Source of the DNA: Planctomycetes bacterium ADurb.Bin069
GTDB lineage: Bacteria > Planctomycetota > UBA8108 > UBA8890 > UBA8898
Length of the DNA: 64,000 nt
Direction: 5' to 3'
Assembly: GCA_002070955.1 (NCBI GenBank)
Contig: MWEK01000003.1
Coordinates: forward strand, 62,001-126,000
The first letter of the stretch is position 1. Each line of letters starts with the position of its first letter. Shown here piece by piece: positions 1 through 8,527 of the stretch. A program made the translations under genes and the position numbers. Under the pieces are notes generated by a model. That model did no database searches and was not told where the DNA came from. It saw nothing but the letters and a program-made list of their open reading frames with translations.

Positions 1-47
1 TCCGGCAAACGGCCCGCGCGGAAGGCGGCCCGGCAGCCTCGCGCGCC

Positions 48-437
48 CTACGAGGCCTCGTTCCCGAGAACTTTCTTGGCCTTCTTCACGTCGTCGGGGG
101 CGAAGACCACCTCGACCATGTCATCGGCCCGGCCGGCGAGGTACACGGCGTTGAGGTTGATCCCGGCGTCGCCGAGCCGGCTCGCAACGCGGGCGATCTC
201 GCCGGCCTTGTCCTCCAGGAGCACCACCACCACCTCCTGCTCCTCGAACTGGAAGGCGCCGGACTGGAGCGCGCTGCGCGTCGACTCGACATCGTGGCCG
301 ATCAGGTGAAGCGCGACGTGGCCCCCGCCCGTCGTGGCGGCCAGGGCCTTGATGCTCACCCCCTGGCGGCTGAGCGACATCGCGACACGGGCCAGTTCCC
401 CGGGACGGTTCGTCATGGTAACGCGGAATTCACGCAT
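48..437 (-). CDS. Tandem ACT-domain amino-acid-binding protein
   Basis: The 129-residue product is two ACT modules and nothing else. The first (about residues 5-65) has the typical opening 'TMTNRPGELARVAMSLSRQG'; the second (about 69-126) has 'LEDKAGEIARVASRLGDAGI'. ACT domains bind amino acids as allosteric regulators, and stand-alone tandem ACT proteins are usually sensors rather than enzymes. I chose the ATG at 437 because AAGGAGG lies five bases upstream of it; the GTG two codons earlier would sit on top of that ribosome binding site. No neighbour reveals the partner: the next gene on this strand ends upstream at 556 and is an unrelated methyltransferase. The ligand cannot be told from sequence. 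Confidence 0.8.
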   Translation of the reverse strand: MREFRVTMTNRPGELARVAMSLSRQGVSIKALAATTGGGHVALHLIGHDVESTRSALQSGAFQFEEQEVVVVLLEDKAGEIARVASRLGDAGINLNAVYLAGRADDMVEVVFAPDDVKKAKKVLGNEAS

Positions 438-555
438 GAGCACCTCCTTGGCAAAGGTTGCGGTCCGAAGGCTGACGATCGCTGAAGGGATTTCCGCCGG
501 CGGTTCCGCACCCCCGCGGAGCGCTTTCGTCCACCCTCAGCCTCGGTCCCGTCGC

Positions 556-1458
556 CTATATCCGCCTGCCCACCACTATACCCGAGAACTGGGGCAGTTT
601 CACATAGCGCAGGGGCTTCACGCCCGCCGCGCGCATCCACCCCTCCACCTCGCCGCGGGTATACACATCGCCCGCGTCGGCGACGAGCATGTTGATGGAG
701 AAGAGCGCGGCGAAGGCCGGCGACGCGCGTCCGGGGTCGACGAAGAACTCTTTGACCGCCAGGAATCCGCCCGCCTTCAAGGCTCGCGCCGCCTTGCGGA
801 CGACCCGCGCCGCTACAGGCGGCTTGAACGAGTGAAGCAGGTTCGACATGAAGACGCCGTCGAAGCCCCGGCCGAAGGCGCGCGCGGCGCACACATCGCC
901 CGCCTTCACGGACACGCGGCCGCCCATGCCGCAGGCCGCGATCGTCTCCCGGGCATAGGCGAGGGGGCCGGGCAGGTCGAACACGACGACGGAGAGATCC
1001 GGCTGAGATCGCGCCAGCGCGCAGGCGTAGACCGCGGGGCCGCCCCCGACGTCCATGACCAGGCGGGCGCCCCGCTCGCGCTCCTTCGTGTCGACGTGCG
1101 GCGGCACGCGGCCCGTCCTGACGATCGTCGTGAGCGCGCTCCACCGCTCCCACATCGACGCCCGGTGGCGCATGATGTCGCCCAGATACCCCGGACGCCC
1201 GGCGACAAGGCCAGCCCGCGCGGCCGGCGCGGCGCGATACCGGCCCCCGCTCTTCCGGAGCAGCCCCAGCGCGGCCAGCGCATCCAAGAGCCGCGCCAGC
1301 GGCGCCGGCCGCGCGCCAATGCGCCGCGCGAGCTGCCCCGCGGTGGCGGCGCCCGCCCCGCAAGCGGTGAAAACCTCGAGTTCCAAGGCCGTGAGCAGCA
1401 CGCGCGCCGGCATGAAGCCGGAGGCGAGGCGCTCGAGCATGGCGCGATGACGGTGCAT
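556..1458 (-). CDS. SAM-dependent O-methyltransferase, family 2
   Basis: A 300-residue protein of the plant/bacterial O-methyltransferase family 2 type. An N-terminal winged-helix dimerisation region (about residues 15-95, 'LLTALELEVFTACGAGAATA') precedes a Rossmann methyltransferase fold. SAM motif I appears as 'LVMDVGGGPAVYACALA', with alanine at the place of the last glycine of the usual D-x-G-G-G-x-G. The acidic loop 'VVVFDLPG' and the post-motif 'SNLLHSFK' follow, whose histidine matches the catalytic base position of the family. Homologues methylate hydroxyls on polyketides, quinones or small aromatics; the substrate here is unknown. The ATG at 1458 has GGAGGAGAG upstream. It is divergent from the sugar transporter and shares an overlapping promoter region with it. 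Confidence 0.75.
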   Translation of the reverse strand: MHRHRAMLERLASGFMPARVLLTALELEVFTACGAGAATAGQLARRIGARPAPLARLLDALAALGLLRKSGGRYRAAPAARAGLVAGRPGYLGDIMRHRASMWERWSALTTIVRTGRVPPHVDTKERERGARLVMDVGGGPAVYACALARSQPDLSVVVFDLPGPLAYARETIAACGMGGRVSVKAGDVCAARAFGRGFDGVFMSNLLHSFKPPVAARVVRKAARALKAGGFLAVKEFFVDPGRASPAFAALFSINMLVADAGDVYTRGEVEGWMRAAGVKPLRYVKLPQFSGIVVGRRI

Positions 1459-1480
1459 GGATTCTCTCCTCCGCCGCGTC

Positions 1481-1513
1481 TTGTAACGGGCCCCCGCGAT
1501 GCACTACATTGTA
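1481..1513. promoter_or_regulatory. Overlapping divergent promoters
   Basis: On the plus strand TTGTAA (1481-1486) and TACATT (1505-1510) are 18 bases apart and face the MFS gene. On the minus strand TACAAT is read from 1513 to 1508, with TTCGCG 16 bases upstream of it, facing the methyltransferase. The two -10 elements share a palindrome, TACATTGTA, so the two polymerases could not occupy the site together. The assignment rests on spacing and similarity to sigma-70 consensus only. Confidence 0.4.
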
Positions 1514-1646
1514 GCGCCTCGCCGCTTTCCGCGAAGCGCCTCCCCGCGGGCCGGCTCCCCGAGGACGCGCGTTGCGCGGGGCGCGCCGCTGCGCGGCGGC
1601 GGGCGGCGCCGGGTGCGGGCGGCGCCCGCAAGGAACGGAGGCGCGC

Positions 1647-3083
1647 ATGGTGAATGACCGGCCGCGAAACGAGGAGAGCCCGGAGGAGGGCGGCAACGCC
1701 CGATTCCTGGTCGCGATCTGTCTGGTCGCGGCGCTCGGCGGGTTTCTCTTCGGCTACGACACCGCGGTGATCTCGGGAGCCATCGAGTTCATCGAGCGGT
1801 ACCTCGACCTCGACGCGACGGCCAAGGGCTGGGCCTCGGCCAGCACGCTCCTGGGGTGCGCCGCCGGCGCCGCCTTCGCGGGCCTTCTGAGCGACGCGCT
1901 CGGCCGCAAGAAGGTGCTGGTGCTGGCCGCGGTCTGCTTCCTCGTCTCGGCGGTGGGCGCCGCGCTTCCCGAGACCCTGGCCGCGCTGGTCGGGTTTCGG
2001 ATCATCGGCGGCCTGGGCATCGGCGCCGCGAGCATGACGAGCCCCTTGTACATCGCCGAGGTCGCGCCCGCCCGCATCCGCGGGCGCATGGTGGCCCTGA
2101 ACCAGCTCGCCATCGTCGCGGGCATGCTGATCGTGTACTTCGTCAACTACGCCATCGCCCACCACGCCGCCGGCGCCGCCGCGCCCGAGGCGGCCGAGGC
2201 GTGGAACATCCAGACGGGCTGGCGCTGGATGTTCGCGTCGGGAGCGCTGCCCGCGGTCCTGCTCCTCGCCTGTCTCTTCTTCGTCCCGGAGAGCCCGCGC
2301 TGGCTCACCGCCGCCGGCCGCGAGGATCGGGCCTTGAGGGTGCTCGCGCGCATCAACGGCCCGGCGCGCGCCGGAGCCCAGATGCGCGAGATCGAGGCCG
2401 CGCTGGCGCGGGAAGGCGGCAGCCTGGCTGAACTCCTCGAGCCGGGCATGAAGCTTGTGCTCGCCGTGGGCATCGCGCTGGCCGTGCTCCAGCAGGTGAC
2501 GGGCATCAACGTTTTCTTGTACTATGCCCCGGAGATCTTCAAGAACCTCGTCGAGGGCACCAAGGACGATGCCGCGCTGCTCCAGACCGTCGTCGTCGGC
2601 GTCGTGAACATCGTCTTCACGGTCATCGCGATCGGAACCGTCGACCGCCTCGGCAGGCGGCCCCTCATGATGGCGGGAGCGGCGGGCATGGGCGCCTCGC
2701 TGGCGGCGCTCGGACTGGCCGCGTATCTCGGCCGCACCGAGACGTGGGTGCTCGTCTTCATCCTGGGTTACATCGCCAGCTTCGCCCTGTCGGTGGGGCC
2801 GGTGACGTGGGTGATCCTGGCCGAGATCTTCCCGACGAAGATCCGCGGGCGCGCCATGGCGATCGCCACGGTGTGTCTATGGCTCGCCAACTACGCGGTC
2901 TCCCAGACCTTTCCCATGATGGACAAGAACGAGAGGCTGATCGCGGTCTTCAACCACGCCTTTCCCTTTTGGGTCTACGGCCTTTTCTGCATCGTGCTGA
3001 TCCTGGTGGTGCGCTTCGCCGTGCCGGAGACCAAGGGCCGGAGCCTCGAGCAGATCGAGCGCATATGGCGCCCGCGCCCGTAG
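1647..3083 (+). CDS. Sugar porter family MFS transporter
   Basis: A 478-residue, 12-helix major facilitator of the sugar porter family (XylE/AraE/GLUT type), expected to import a pentose or hexose by proton symport across the inner membrane. Family signatures in order: 'GGFLFGYDTAVISGA' in helix 1, 'DALGRKKVL' in loop 2-3, 'PESPRWL' before the central loop, 'QQVTGINVFLYYAPEIF' in helix 7, 'DRLGRRPLM' in loop 8-9, 'LAEIFPTKIRGRAM' in helix 10-11 and 'PETKGRSLEQIE' at the C terminus. The 'QQVTGIN' and 'YYAP' residues line the sugar site in XylE. I chose ATG 1647, which follows AAGGAACGGAGG, over an earlier in-frame start at 1572. The xylose isomerase and xylulokinase in the window make xylose a reasonable substrate, but this is inference. 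Confidence 0.88.
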   Translation: MVNDRPRNEESPEEGGNARFLVAICLVAALGGFLFGYDTAVISGAIEFIERYLDLDATAKGWASASTLLGCAAGAAFAGLLSDALGRKKVLVLAAVCFLVSAVGAALPETLAALVGFRIIGGLGIGAASMTSPLYIAEVAPARIRGRMVALNQLAIVAGMLIVYFVNYAIAHHAAGAAAPEAAEAWNIQTGWRWMFASGALPAVLLLACLFFVPESPRWLTAAGREDRALRVLARINGPARAGAQMREIEAALAREGGSLAELLEPGMKLVLAVGIALAVLQQVTGINVFLYYAPEIFKNLVEGTKDDAALLQTVVVGVVNIVFTVIAIGTVDRLGRRPLMMAGAAGMGASLAALGLAAYLGRTETWVLVFILGYIASFALSVGPVTWVILAEIFPTKIRGRAMAIATVCLWLANYAVSQTFPMMDKNERLIAVFNHAFPFWVYGLFCIVLILVVRFAVPETKGRSLEQIERIWRPRP

Positions 3084-3365
3084 CGGCGCCGGAGGCGGAG
3101 CCCCCGGCGGCGCCGGGACCGCCCCCTGCCCCCGCCGGCCGCCGGCAGGTAAAAATGCCGCGGCGGCGCCTCGATACCCGTCCGTGAAGGGAGAATAATC
3201 CCTGCCGCGGCGGCGGCGGCGCTCGGGCGCGACCGCACGCGCGCCCCCCCGCGGGAACGCGGCTTGCACCGCATCGGCTCGGAGGGGTTTCCGGCGGCCT
3301 CGGTGCCGGCCGCAGAAGCCTTTTCGAGGTGCAACCGGCTCCCTTTAACGCGCGGAGGACCATCC
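3084..3365. other. GC-rich intergenic stretch without recognised gene
   Basis: This 282-base gap holds several short inverted GC blocks but no U-tract terminator and no convincing open reading frame. The only clear signal is the ribosome binding site GGAGG just before the start at 3366. Confidence 0.5.
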
Positions 3366-4436
3366 ATGTTCACCGGGCTTGCCATTTTCCTCATCGCCGC
3401 CTTCCTGGTCGTCATGCTTGCGGTGCCGTTCTGCCGGTGCAAGCTGGCCATCAAGCTCGTCGGCAAGCTCAAGTCCGCGCTCCTGGAGGGGTCCGGGCAG
3501 GTGCTCTTCTACGAGCAGGACGCGAGCCGGACGCCCGTTCGGTCCATCGCCTGGACACGAGCGTGGGGTCTCATGGCGGCGCTGCTCTTCACCGGTTGCG
3601 CCTTGTACCGAGGCAACGCCGTCGACAATCACCCGGTGGCGGTGGCCGCTTGCGGACTGTACGGCGCCCTGGCCATGGGCGCCAGCGCGTTCTTCGTCCT
3701 GCTCGGACTGTCCTTCGTCTCTTACTTCCCGCGCGTCCGCGGCGCCGCCGGACTCAGGCAGTGCGGGCTCCAGGGCCTCTGGATCGTCGACCCCGCCGCG
3801 CCGCCCGTGAAGCTGCGGCAGACCGTGGCGGCGCACCTCCAGAAAACCACCTACGTGGGCATTCTCGACGTCACCGGCTTCGGGATCCTCGCGAAGGGCG
3901 CCGGCACGCCCGGCGGGTTCCTATACGATGCCATCGCCATGGCGTCGGGAGTGCCGGTCTCGATTCTGCTGCTCGACCCGGAGACGACGACCCTGGACCC
4001 CGACGGCCCGCAGACGACCGTCATGCAGTCGGTGCTCACCGAAATGGGCATCCCCGCGCCGCTGTACCAGAAGCGCCTGCGCGCCACGCTCGAAGCGGTG
4101 AAGCAGCTCAATGAGACCCGGCCCGAGGAAGGGAAGATCGTGGTTCGTTTCTACCGGGAACGCCCTTTGATCACCGCGCTCTTCTTCGACAAGACCGCCC
4201 TGGTCTCCCCGTGGAACCCGCGGGAGAAGCTCAACGTCTTCACCCAGTTCGACGCGGAGACGCCGCTGCCGGAGGCTTCGTTCTTCGAGGTCCATCGCCG
4301 GACCTTCACGCGTCTCTGGGCTCACAGCCACATCTCGCCGTCGGGCGGGCCCGCGCTGCCGGCCGGCAACAGCACCGTCGTCCGCAAGAAGGGCAGCACG
4401 ACCGTCCGCAGAAGCAAGCTCAGCGCGGTCAGGTAG
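3366..4436 (+). CDS. Unrecognised membrane protein
   Basis: I do not recognise this 356-residue protein. It begins with a hydrophobic helix (residues 1-22, 'MFTGLAIFLIAAFLVVMLAV'), has a second one near residues 60-76 ('WGLMAALLFTGCALYRG') and a third near 85-115, which ends at 'FVSYFPRVR'. The remaining 230 residues are soluble, mixed alpha/beta, with 'VLDVTGFGILAKGAGTPGGF'-like glycine-rich turns but no catalytic motif I can name. The tail is basic and serine/threonine-rich ('RRSKLSAVR' at the end). Start ATG 3366 is preceded by CGCGGAGGACC. It stands alone between the sugar transporter and the dockerin protein, on the same strand as both, with long gaps on each side, so it is probably transcribed separately. 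Confidence 0.6.
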   Translation: MFTGLAIFLIAAFLVVMLAVPFCRCKLAIKLVGKLKSALLEGSGQVLFYEQDASRTPVRSIAWTRAWGLMAALLFTGCALYRGNAVDNHPVAVAACGLYGALAMGASAFFVLLGLSFVSYFPRVRGAAGLRQCGLQGLWIVDPAAPPVKLRQTVAAHLQKTTYVGILDVTGFGILAKGAGTPGGFLYDAIAMASGVPVSILLLDPETTTLDPDGPQTTVMQSVLTEMGIPAPLYQKRLRATLEAVKQLNETRPEEGKIVVRFYRERPLITALFFDKTALVSPWNPREKLNVFTQFDAETPLPEASFFEVHRRTFTRLWAHSHISPSGGPALPAGNSTVVRKKGSTTVRRSKLSAVR

Positions 4437-4707
4437 CGCGGCGATAGACCGCGCCACCCCGCCGATCTTCCCACGGCCCGACGCCGCCGCGCCCCGGCGC
4501 TGCCGCCGCCCTGCCCGCCACCGGTCCACGACCCCCCGTTGCCCGCCGCCGGCCCCATCCGACACCGATTCCCCCCTGCGGCGAACGGCGACCGCCCTAC
4601 CTTCATCGCGCCGCTCTCCGCCTGTCCCCAGGCCTCCCGCCCAGCCGCCTGTTCCCGCCCCCCTGATTCTGCAGCGCTGCGCTGGCCTCCTCCCGCTCAC
4701 AATCGGC
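4437..4707. other. Intergenic stretch, nothing recognised
   Basis: No supportable gene, repeat or RNA is visible here. Reading frames in this stretch are GC-driven and lack start signals. The promoter of the next gene begins just after it. Confidence 0.5.
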
Positions 4708-4736
4708 TTGTTTCACGGCACGCCTCCGCCTATAAT
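4708..4736 (+). promoter_or_regulatory. Sigma-70 type promoter for the dockerin gene
   Basis: TTGTTT (4708-4713) and a perfect TATAAT (4731-4736) are separated by exactly 17 bases, about 95 bases ahead of the ATG at 4832. The AT-rich -10 box stands out sharply from its GC-rich surroundings. Confidence 0.6.
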
Positions 4737-4831
4737 GGATTTTGCAAGAAGGTTGTCCGCGCGAAACGAGGCGACCTCGGAAGGGGGCGCCGCCGCGGGC
4801 GCGCTCGGCATGGTTGTTAAAGGAGGCTCTC

Positions 4832-5902
4832 ATGAGAACCGCCATCGCGAGGCTGTGGCTGCTGTGCGCTTGGGCCGGCGCCGCGTGTGCGCAGGATTCC
4901 TGCATTCCCTATATTTTGGAGCCCTGCGCGGGAGATCCGCAGACCTATGAATGCGTCAACGTGACGACTGAACTCACATCGCTCAAGGGCGGGGAGACGA
5001 CGGCAATTCTGCAGGAGTATTGTTTCAAGAAAAACTCGCCGCTCATCGACGAGATCACCGTTTGGACCGACCAGGGCACCTTGGCCGTTTCCGCCCTCAA
5101 AGCCGGCGACATCCTGGGCGAGTTGTATTTCAACGTCAATCTGGCGGATTTCGGCGAGAACTGTCCGCTCGGCAACAATGTCGTCATGCGCGCCCCTATC
5201 GTGGTGACGGACGCGTCCCTCCAATACGCGCAGCTCAAGGCGACGATCACGGAAGCCTCGCAGCCCCTGATCGGTTGTCTTCTGAGATACGACCCCACCG
5301 ACGAGGAGCACAACTACGGCTTCATCCTCGAGGGGGAGATCACGACGAGCACGGGCGGCGGCTTCGAGATGAACCTCAAACTGCCGCTTCCCGAGGAAGG
5401 CGCCTTGTATCCCGGCCTCGAATACGACGACCTGACGGGAACCGGCTCGCCGATTCCCCTGTACTTCCGCCCCCTGACGAAAAGCGATGTCTACACGCTG
5501 CCCGTTGCCGGCGGAACCCTTAAAGTCGGCACGCTGCTTGCCGCCCGCAACTCGGGCGGGCAGAACGTCGAGCACGAGTTCCTCGAGGAGTTCACCATCA
5601 AGCCCGGCGTCGTCGACGCGCCGCTTTTCCGCCGCGGCGATGTCAACAACGATTCCAAGGTGGATATCGCCGATCCCGTCAAGCTCCTCGGGCACCTCTT
5701 CAGCGGCGATCCCATGCCGACCTGCCCCGATGCCGCGGATGCGAACGACGACGGCAAACTCGACATTGCCGACGCGGTCAAGATCCTCGGGCACCTTTTC
5801 GCCGGGTCGGGTCCCCTGCCCGCTCCCTTCGGCGACTGCGGGACGGAGGAGCAGCCGGATCAGGACGGACTGCCCCGCTGCGACTACCAGGGACGGTGCT
5901 GA
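4832..5902 (+). CDS. Secreted protein with C-terminal dockerin-like repeats
   Basis: A 356-residue exported protein. Residues 1-20 form a Sec signal peptide ('MRTAIARLWLLCAWAGAACA'), cleaved before QDSC. The central region (about 21-265) is beta-rich and cysteine-containing with no family I recognise; the layout resembles secreted beta-sandwich domains. The C terminus (about 267-330) carries two calcium-binding dockerin-type repeats, 'GDVNNDSKVDIADPVKLLGH' and 'DANDDGKLDIADAVKILGHL', followed by a cysteine-rich tail. In cellulosome bacteria such repeats dock to cohesins; in planctomycete-like genomes they occur on many secreted proteins without known cohesins. The start has AGGAGG eight bases upstream and a consensus promoter further up. 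Function unknown beyond secretion and calcium binding. Confidence 0.72.
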   Translation: MRTAIARLWLLCAWAGAACAQDSCIPYILEPCAGDPQTYECVNVTTELTSLKGGETTAILQEYCFKKNSPLIDEITVWTDQGTLAVSALKAGDILGELYFNVNLADFGENCPLGNNVVMRAPIVVTDASLQYAQLKATITEASQPLIGCLLRYDPTDEEHNYGFILEGEITTSTGGGFEMNLKLPLPEEGALYPGLEYDDLTGTGSPIPLYFRPLTKSDVYTLPVAGGTLKVGTLLAARNSGGQNVEHEFLEEFTIKPGVVDAPLFRRGDVNNDSKVDIADPVKLLGHLFSGDPMPTCPDAADANDDGKLDIADAVKILGHLFAGSGPLPAPFGDCGTEEQPDQDGLPRCDYQGRC

Positions 5903-6046
5903 GGGCGGCGAAAAGCCTGAAGCGGCGCGCCCCCTTTCCCGAAACGGCGGCTAAGCGCGTCCATGCGCCCAGCCTGCGCCGAGGATCTGAGCGTAGCGGC
6001 GCGCTCCCTAGACCGCCGTCGGCCTCGCGCGCTCAACGCGCGTCAG

Positions 6047-6074
6047 TTGCCCGCGTTGCGAGCCTGGCTATAAT
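6047..6074 (+). promoter_or_regulatory. Promoter upstream of xylA
   Basis: TTGCCC (6047-6052) and TATAAT (6069-6074) with a 16-base spacer, about 80 bases before the xylose isomerase ATG. I saw no clear operator for a xylose regulator next to it. Confidence 0.5.
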
Positions 6075-6156
6075 GTGAGACACGGACGGGCGGCGGCGCG
6101 CGGCCGGCGCGGACGCATGGAGGCCCCGGCGGAAACCCATGAGATAGGAGCAACGC

Positions 6157-7470
6157 ATGGCGGAGGCATTCCCGGGCATCGGCAAGATCCAGTACGAAGG
6201 CCCCAAGTCGAAAAATCAACTCGCCTTCAAGCACTACAACCCCGAGCAGAAAGTCGCCGGCAAGACCATGGCCGAGCATCTGCGGTTCTCGGTGGCGTAC
6301 TGGCACTCCTTCCGGAACGGCTGCGCCGATCCCTTCGGCGGCCCCACGCGCCGGATGCCCTGGGACGACGGCTCGGACACGGTGAAGAACGCGCAGAACC
6401 GCGTCAAGGCGGCCTTCGAGTTCTTCGAGAAGCTCGGCGCCGGCTTCTACTGCTTCCACGACCGCGATGTCGCGCCGGAGGGCGCCACGCTGGCCGAGAG
6501 CAACAAGAACCTCGACGAAGTCGTCAAGGTGATGTCCGACGAGCAGGCGCGCTCCGGCGTCAAGCTGCTCTGGGGCACGGCCTGCCTCTTCGCCAATCCC
6601 CGCTACATGCACGGAGCGGCGACAAGCTGCAACGCGGATGCCTTCGCCTACGCGGGCGCCCAGGTCGCCAAGGCGCTCGAGGCGACCAAGGCGCTGGGCG
6701 GCGAGGGCTACGTGTTCTGGGGCGGCCGCGAGGGCTACAAGAGCCTGCTCAACACCGATCTCCGGCGCGAGCTCGCCAACATGGCGCGCTTCCTGCACAT
6801 GGCCGTGGACTACAAGAGGCACATCGGCTTCAAGGGACAGTTCTACATCGAACCCAAGCCCAAGGAGCCGACCAAACATCAGTACGACTTCGATGTGGGC
6901 AACGTCCACGGTTTTCTCCGGGCGAACGGGCTGATCGAGCATTTCAAGGTCAACGTCGAGGCGAACCACGCGACGCTGGCCGGCCATTCCTTTCACCACG
7001 AGGTCGCCCTCGCCGCCGCCTTGGACATCCTGGGCTCCATCGACGCCAACCGCGGCGACCTGCTCCTCGGCTGGGACACGGATCAGTTCCCGACCGATCT
7101 GTACGACACGACTTTCGCGATGCTGGAGATCCTCGGCATGGGCGGCTTCACCACCGGCGGCCTGAACTTCGACGCCCACGTGGCGCGGGAGAGTTTCGAG
7201 CCCGTCGACCTCTTCTACGCTCATATCGGCGGCATGGACGCCTTCGCCCGCGGCCTCAAGATCGCGGCCCAGATCAAGAAGGATGGCGCCATGGAGCGTT
7301 TCATCAAGGAACGCTACGCCAGCTACGACACCGGCATCGGCGCGAGAATCGAGTCGGGCACGGCGACGTTCCAGGATCTCTCGGCCTACATGCTGGAGAA
7401 GGGCGAGGCCGCGCCCAACGCCTCGGGGCGGGTGGAGATGCTGGAGAACATGCTGAACGAGTACATCTGA
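6157..7470 (+). CDS. xylA: Xylose isomerase
   Basis: Converts D-xylose to D-xylulose (EC 5.3.1.5) in the cytoplasm. The 437-residue length matches the long class II XylA proteins. The catalytic histidine region is '[14 protein letters not shown]' near residue 100; metal ligands and substrate residues lie in '[18 protein letters not shown]', '[17 protein letters not shown]' and '[12 protein letters not shown]'. '[10 protein letters not shown]' is also typical. The ATG at 6157 follows a GATAGGAG block. It is a single-gene unit; its partner kinase XylB is 50 kb away at 57444, so the two are not in one operon. The gene ends two bases from the stop codon of the convergent thiF-like gene. Confidence 0.96.
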   Translation: MAEAFPGIGKIQYEGPKSKNQLAFKHYNPEQKVAGKTMAEHLRFSVAYWHSFRNGCADPFGGPTRRMPWDDGSDTVKNAQNRVKAAFEFFEKLGAGFYCFHDRDVAPEGATLAESNKNLDEVVKVMSDEQARSGVKLLWGTACLFANPRYMHGAATSCNADAFAYAGAQVAKALEATKALGGEGYVFWGGREGYKSLLNTDLRRELANMARFLHMAVDYKRHIGFKGQFYIEPKPKEPTKHQYDFDVGNVHGFLRANGLIEHFKVNVEANHATLAGHSFHHEVALAAALDILGSIDANRGDLLLGWDTDQFPTDLYDTTFAMLEILGMGGFTTGGLNFDAHVARESFEPVDLFYAHIGGMDAFARGLKIAAQIKKDGAMERFIKERYASYDTGIGARIESGTATFQDLSAYMLEKGEAAPNASGRVEMLENMLNEYI

Positions 7471-7472
7471 CC

Positions 7473-8225
7473 TCAGGCGCCTTCCGCCCCGCAGAGGGGG
7501 CATTCGCGCCTCCGGCGCACGGCGATGGTGCGCAGGCGCATGGACAGCATGTCGACGATGAGGAGCCGCCCGGCAAGCAGCGTCCCGGCCCCCGTCAGGA
7601 ATTTGATCGCCTCCCCGGCCTGAACGACGCCGATAAGGCCGGGAACGACCCCGAGCGGGCCCCGCGGCGGACCGGGGGGCTCGGGAGGGGGCGCATCGCA
7701 CACGCACCGATAGCAGGCCGTCCGTCCGGGCAGCACCGTCAACGCTTGACCGCCGAAGCCGAGGACGCCGCCGTGGGCCACCGGCGTGCCCGCGGCGTGG
7801 CAGCAATCGGCGATCAGGAACTTCGAGGCGAAGTTGTCCGTCGCATCGATCACGAAATCGTAAGCCGCCGCCAGCGCCCGGCCGTTCGCCCCCGTCAGGC
7901 GCTCCGTCCGGGCCTCGACCGTCGTGTCGGGATTCAACGCCCGCAGGCGCGCGGCGGCCGCCTCGGCCTTCGGGCTTCCGATGTCCGCCGTCGTGAAAAC
8001 CACCTGGCGCTGCAGGTTGCTCCGTTCGACTCGGTCCCCGTCCACGATGCCCAGGACGCCGACTCCGGCCGCGGCGAGGTACAGCCCCGCCGCCGAGCCC
8101 AGCCCCCCCGCGCCCACCAGCAGCACCCGCCCGGCTCGGAGCTTGGCCTGGCCCTCGCTCCCGATCTCGGGCAGCGCAACCTGGCGCGCGTACCGCGCGC
8201 GGGCCTCATCATCCCTCTCGGTCAT
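7473..8225 (-). CDS. thiF: ThiF/MoeB-family adenylyltransferase
   Basis: A 250-residue E1-like enzyme that adenylates the C-terminal glycine of a ubiquitin-like sulfur carrier, here most likely the ThiS encoded divergently next to it. The nucleotide loop is 'VLLVGAGGLGSAAGLYLAAA'; 'DGDRVERSNLQRQ' supplies the ATP-contacting Asp, Arg and Gln; 'DATDNFASKFLI' is the conserved acidic helix. Zinc is expected from two pairs, 'CYRC' near residue 165 and 'CPLC' at the C terminus. There is no rhodanese extension, so the sulfur donor must come from elsewhere. ATG 8225 has GGAG upstream; longer upstream starts would run into the thiS promoter region. Membership in ThiF rather than MoeB rests on the thi context. 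Confidence 0.85.
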   Translation of the reverse strand: MTERDDEARARYARQVALPEIGSEGQAKLRAGRVLLVGAGGLGSAAGLYLAAAGVGVLGIVDGDRVERSNLQRQVVFTTADIGSPKAEAAAARLRALNPDTTVEARTERLTGANGRALAAAYDFVIDATDNFASKFLIADCCHAAGTPVAHGGVLGFGGQALTVLPGRTACYRCVCDAPPPEPPGPPRGPLGVVPGLIGVVQAGEAIKFLTGAGTLLAGRLLIVDMLSMRLRTIAVRRRRECPLCGAEGA

Positions 8226-8306
8226 TGCGGCTCCATGAGCCTCACGGTATGCTCGCTCAATGCGCTCGCCGCCCCCGCGCAAGGGGCCGCGCGCGCGACG
8301 CGACCA

Positions 8307-8507
8307 ATGCATCTTACCGTAAACGGCGAACCAATGGAGCTTCCCGGCGCCCCGACCGTGGGTGCGCTCCTTGACGCCCTCGGCGCCGATCGCGCCCGCA
8401 GCGCCGTTCTCGTCGGCGACGACGTTGTGCGCGCTTCCGCGTGGGACGCACACGCCCTCGCCGAGGGCGACAGGATCGAGGTCGTCACGCTCGCGGGCGG
8501 CGGGTGA
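8307..8507 (+). CDS. thiS: Sulfur carrier protein ThiS
   Basis: A 66-residue ubiquitin-fold sulfur carrier for thiazole synthesis. It opens '[20 protein letters not shown]' and ends in Leu-Ala-Gly-Gly-Gly, the exposed glycine tail that is adenylated by ThiF and converted to a thiocarboxylate. Three terminal glycines are also known in the Bacillus protein. The gene lies 20 bases ahead of thiG and divergent from the ThiF-like gene, so carrier and activating enzyme share an 81-base intergenic control region. I looked there for the conserved core of a TPP riboswitch and did not find it. Confidence 0.9.
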   Translation: MHLTVNGEPMELPGAPTVGALLDALGADRARSAVLVGDDVVRASAWDAHALAEGDRIEVVTLAGGG

Positions 8508-8527
8508 GCCCGGAAGGCAGGCAACCG

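Noticed and set aside
1572..1646. Longer N terminus for the MFS transporter
   Set aside because: The added 25 residues are Arg/Gly-rich and overlap the promoter side; the ATG at 1647 has a strong ribosome binding site.
8226..8306. Possible TPP riboswitch ahead of thiS
   Set aside because: The 81-base gap is too short and lacks the conserved CTGAGA and pyrophosphate-binding core.
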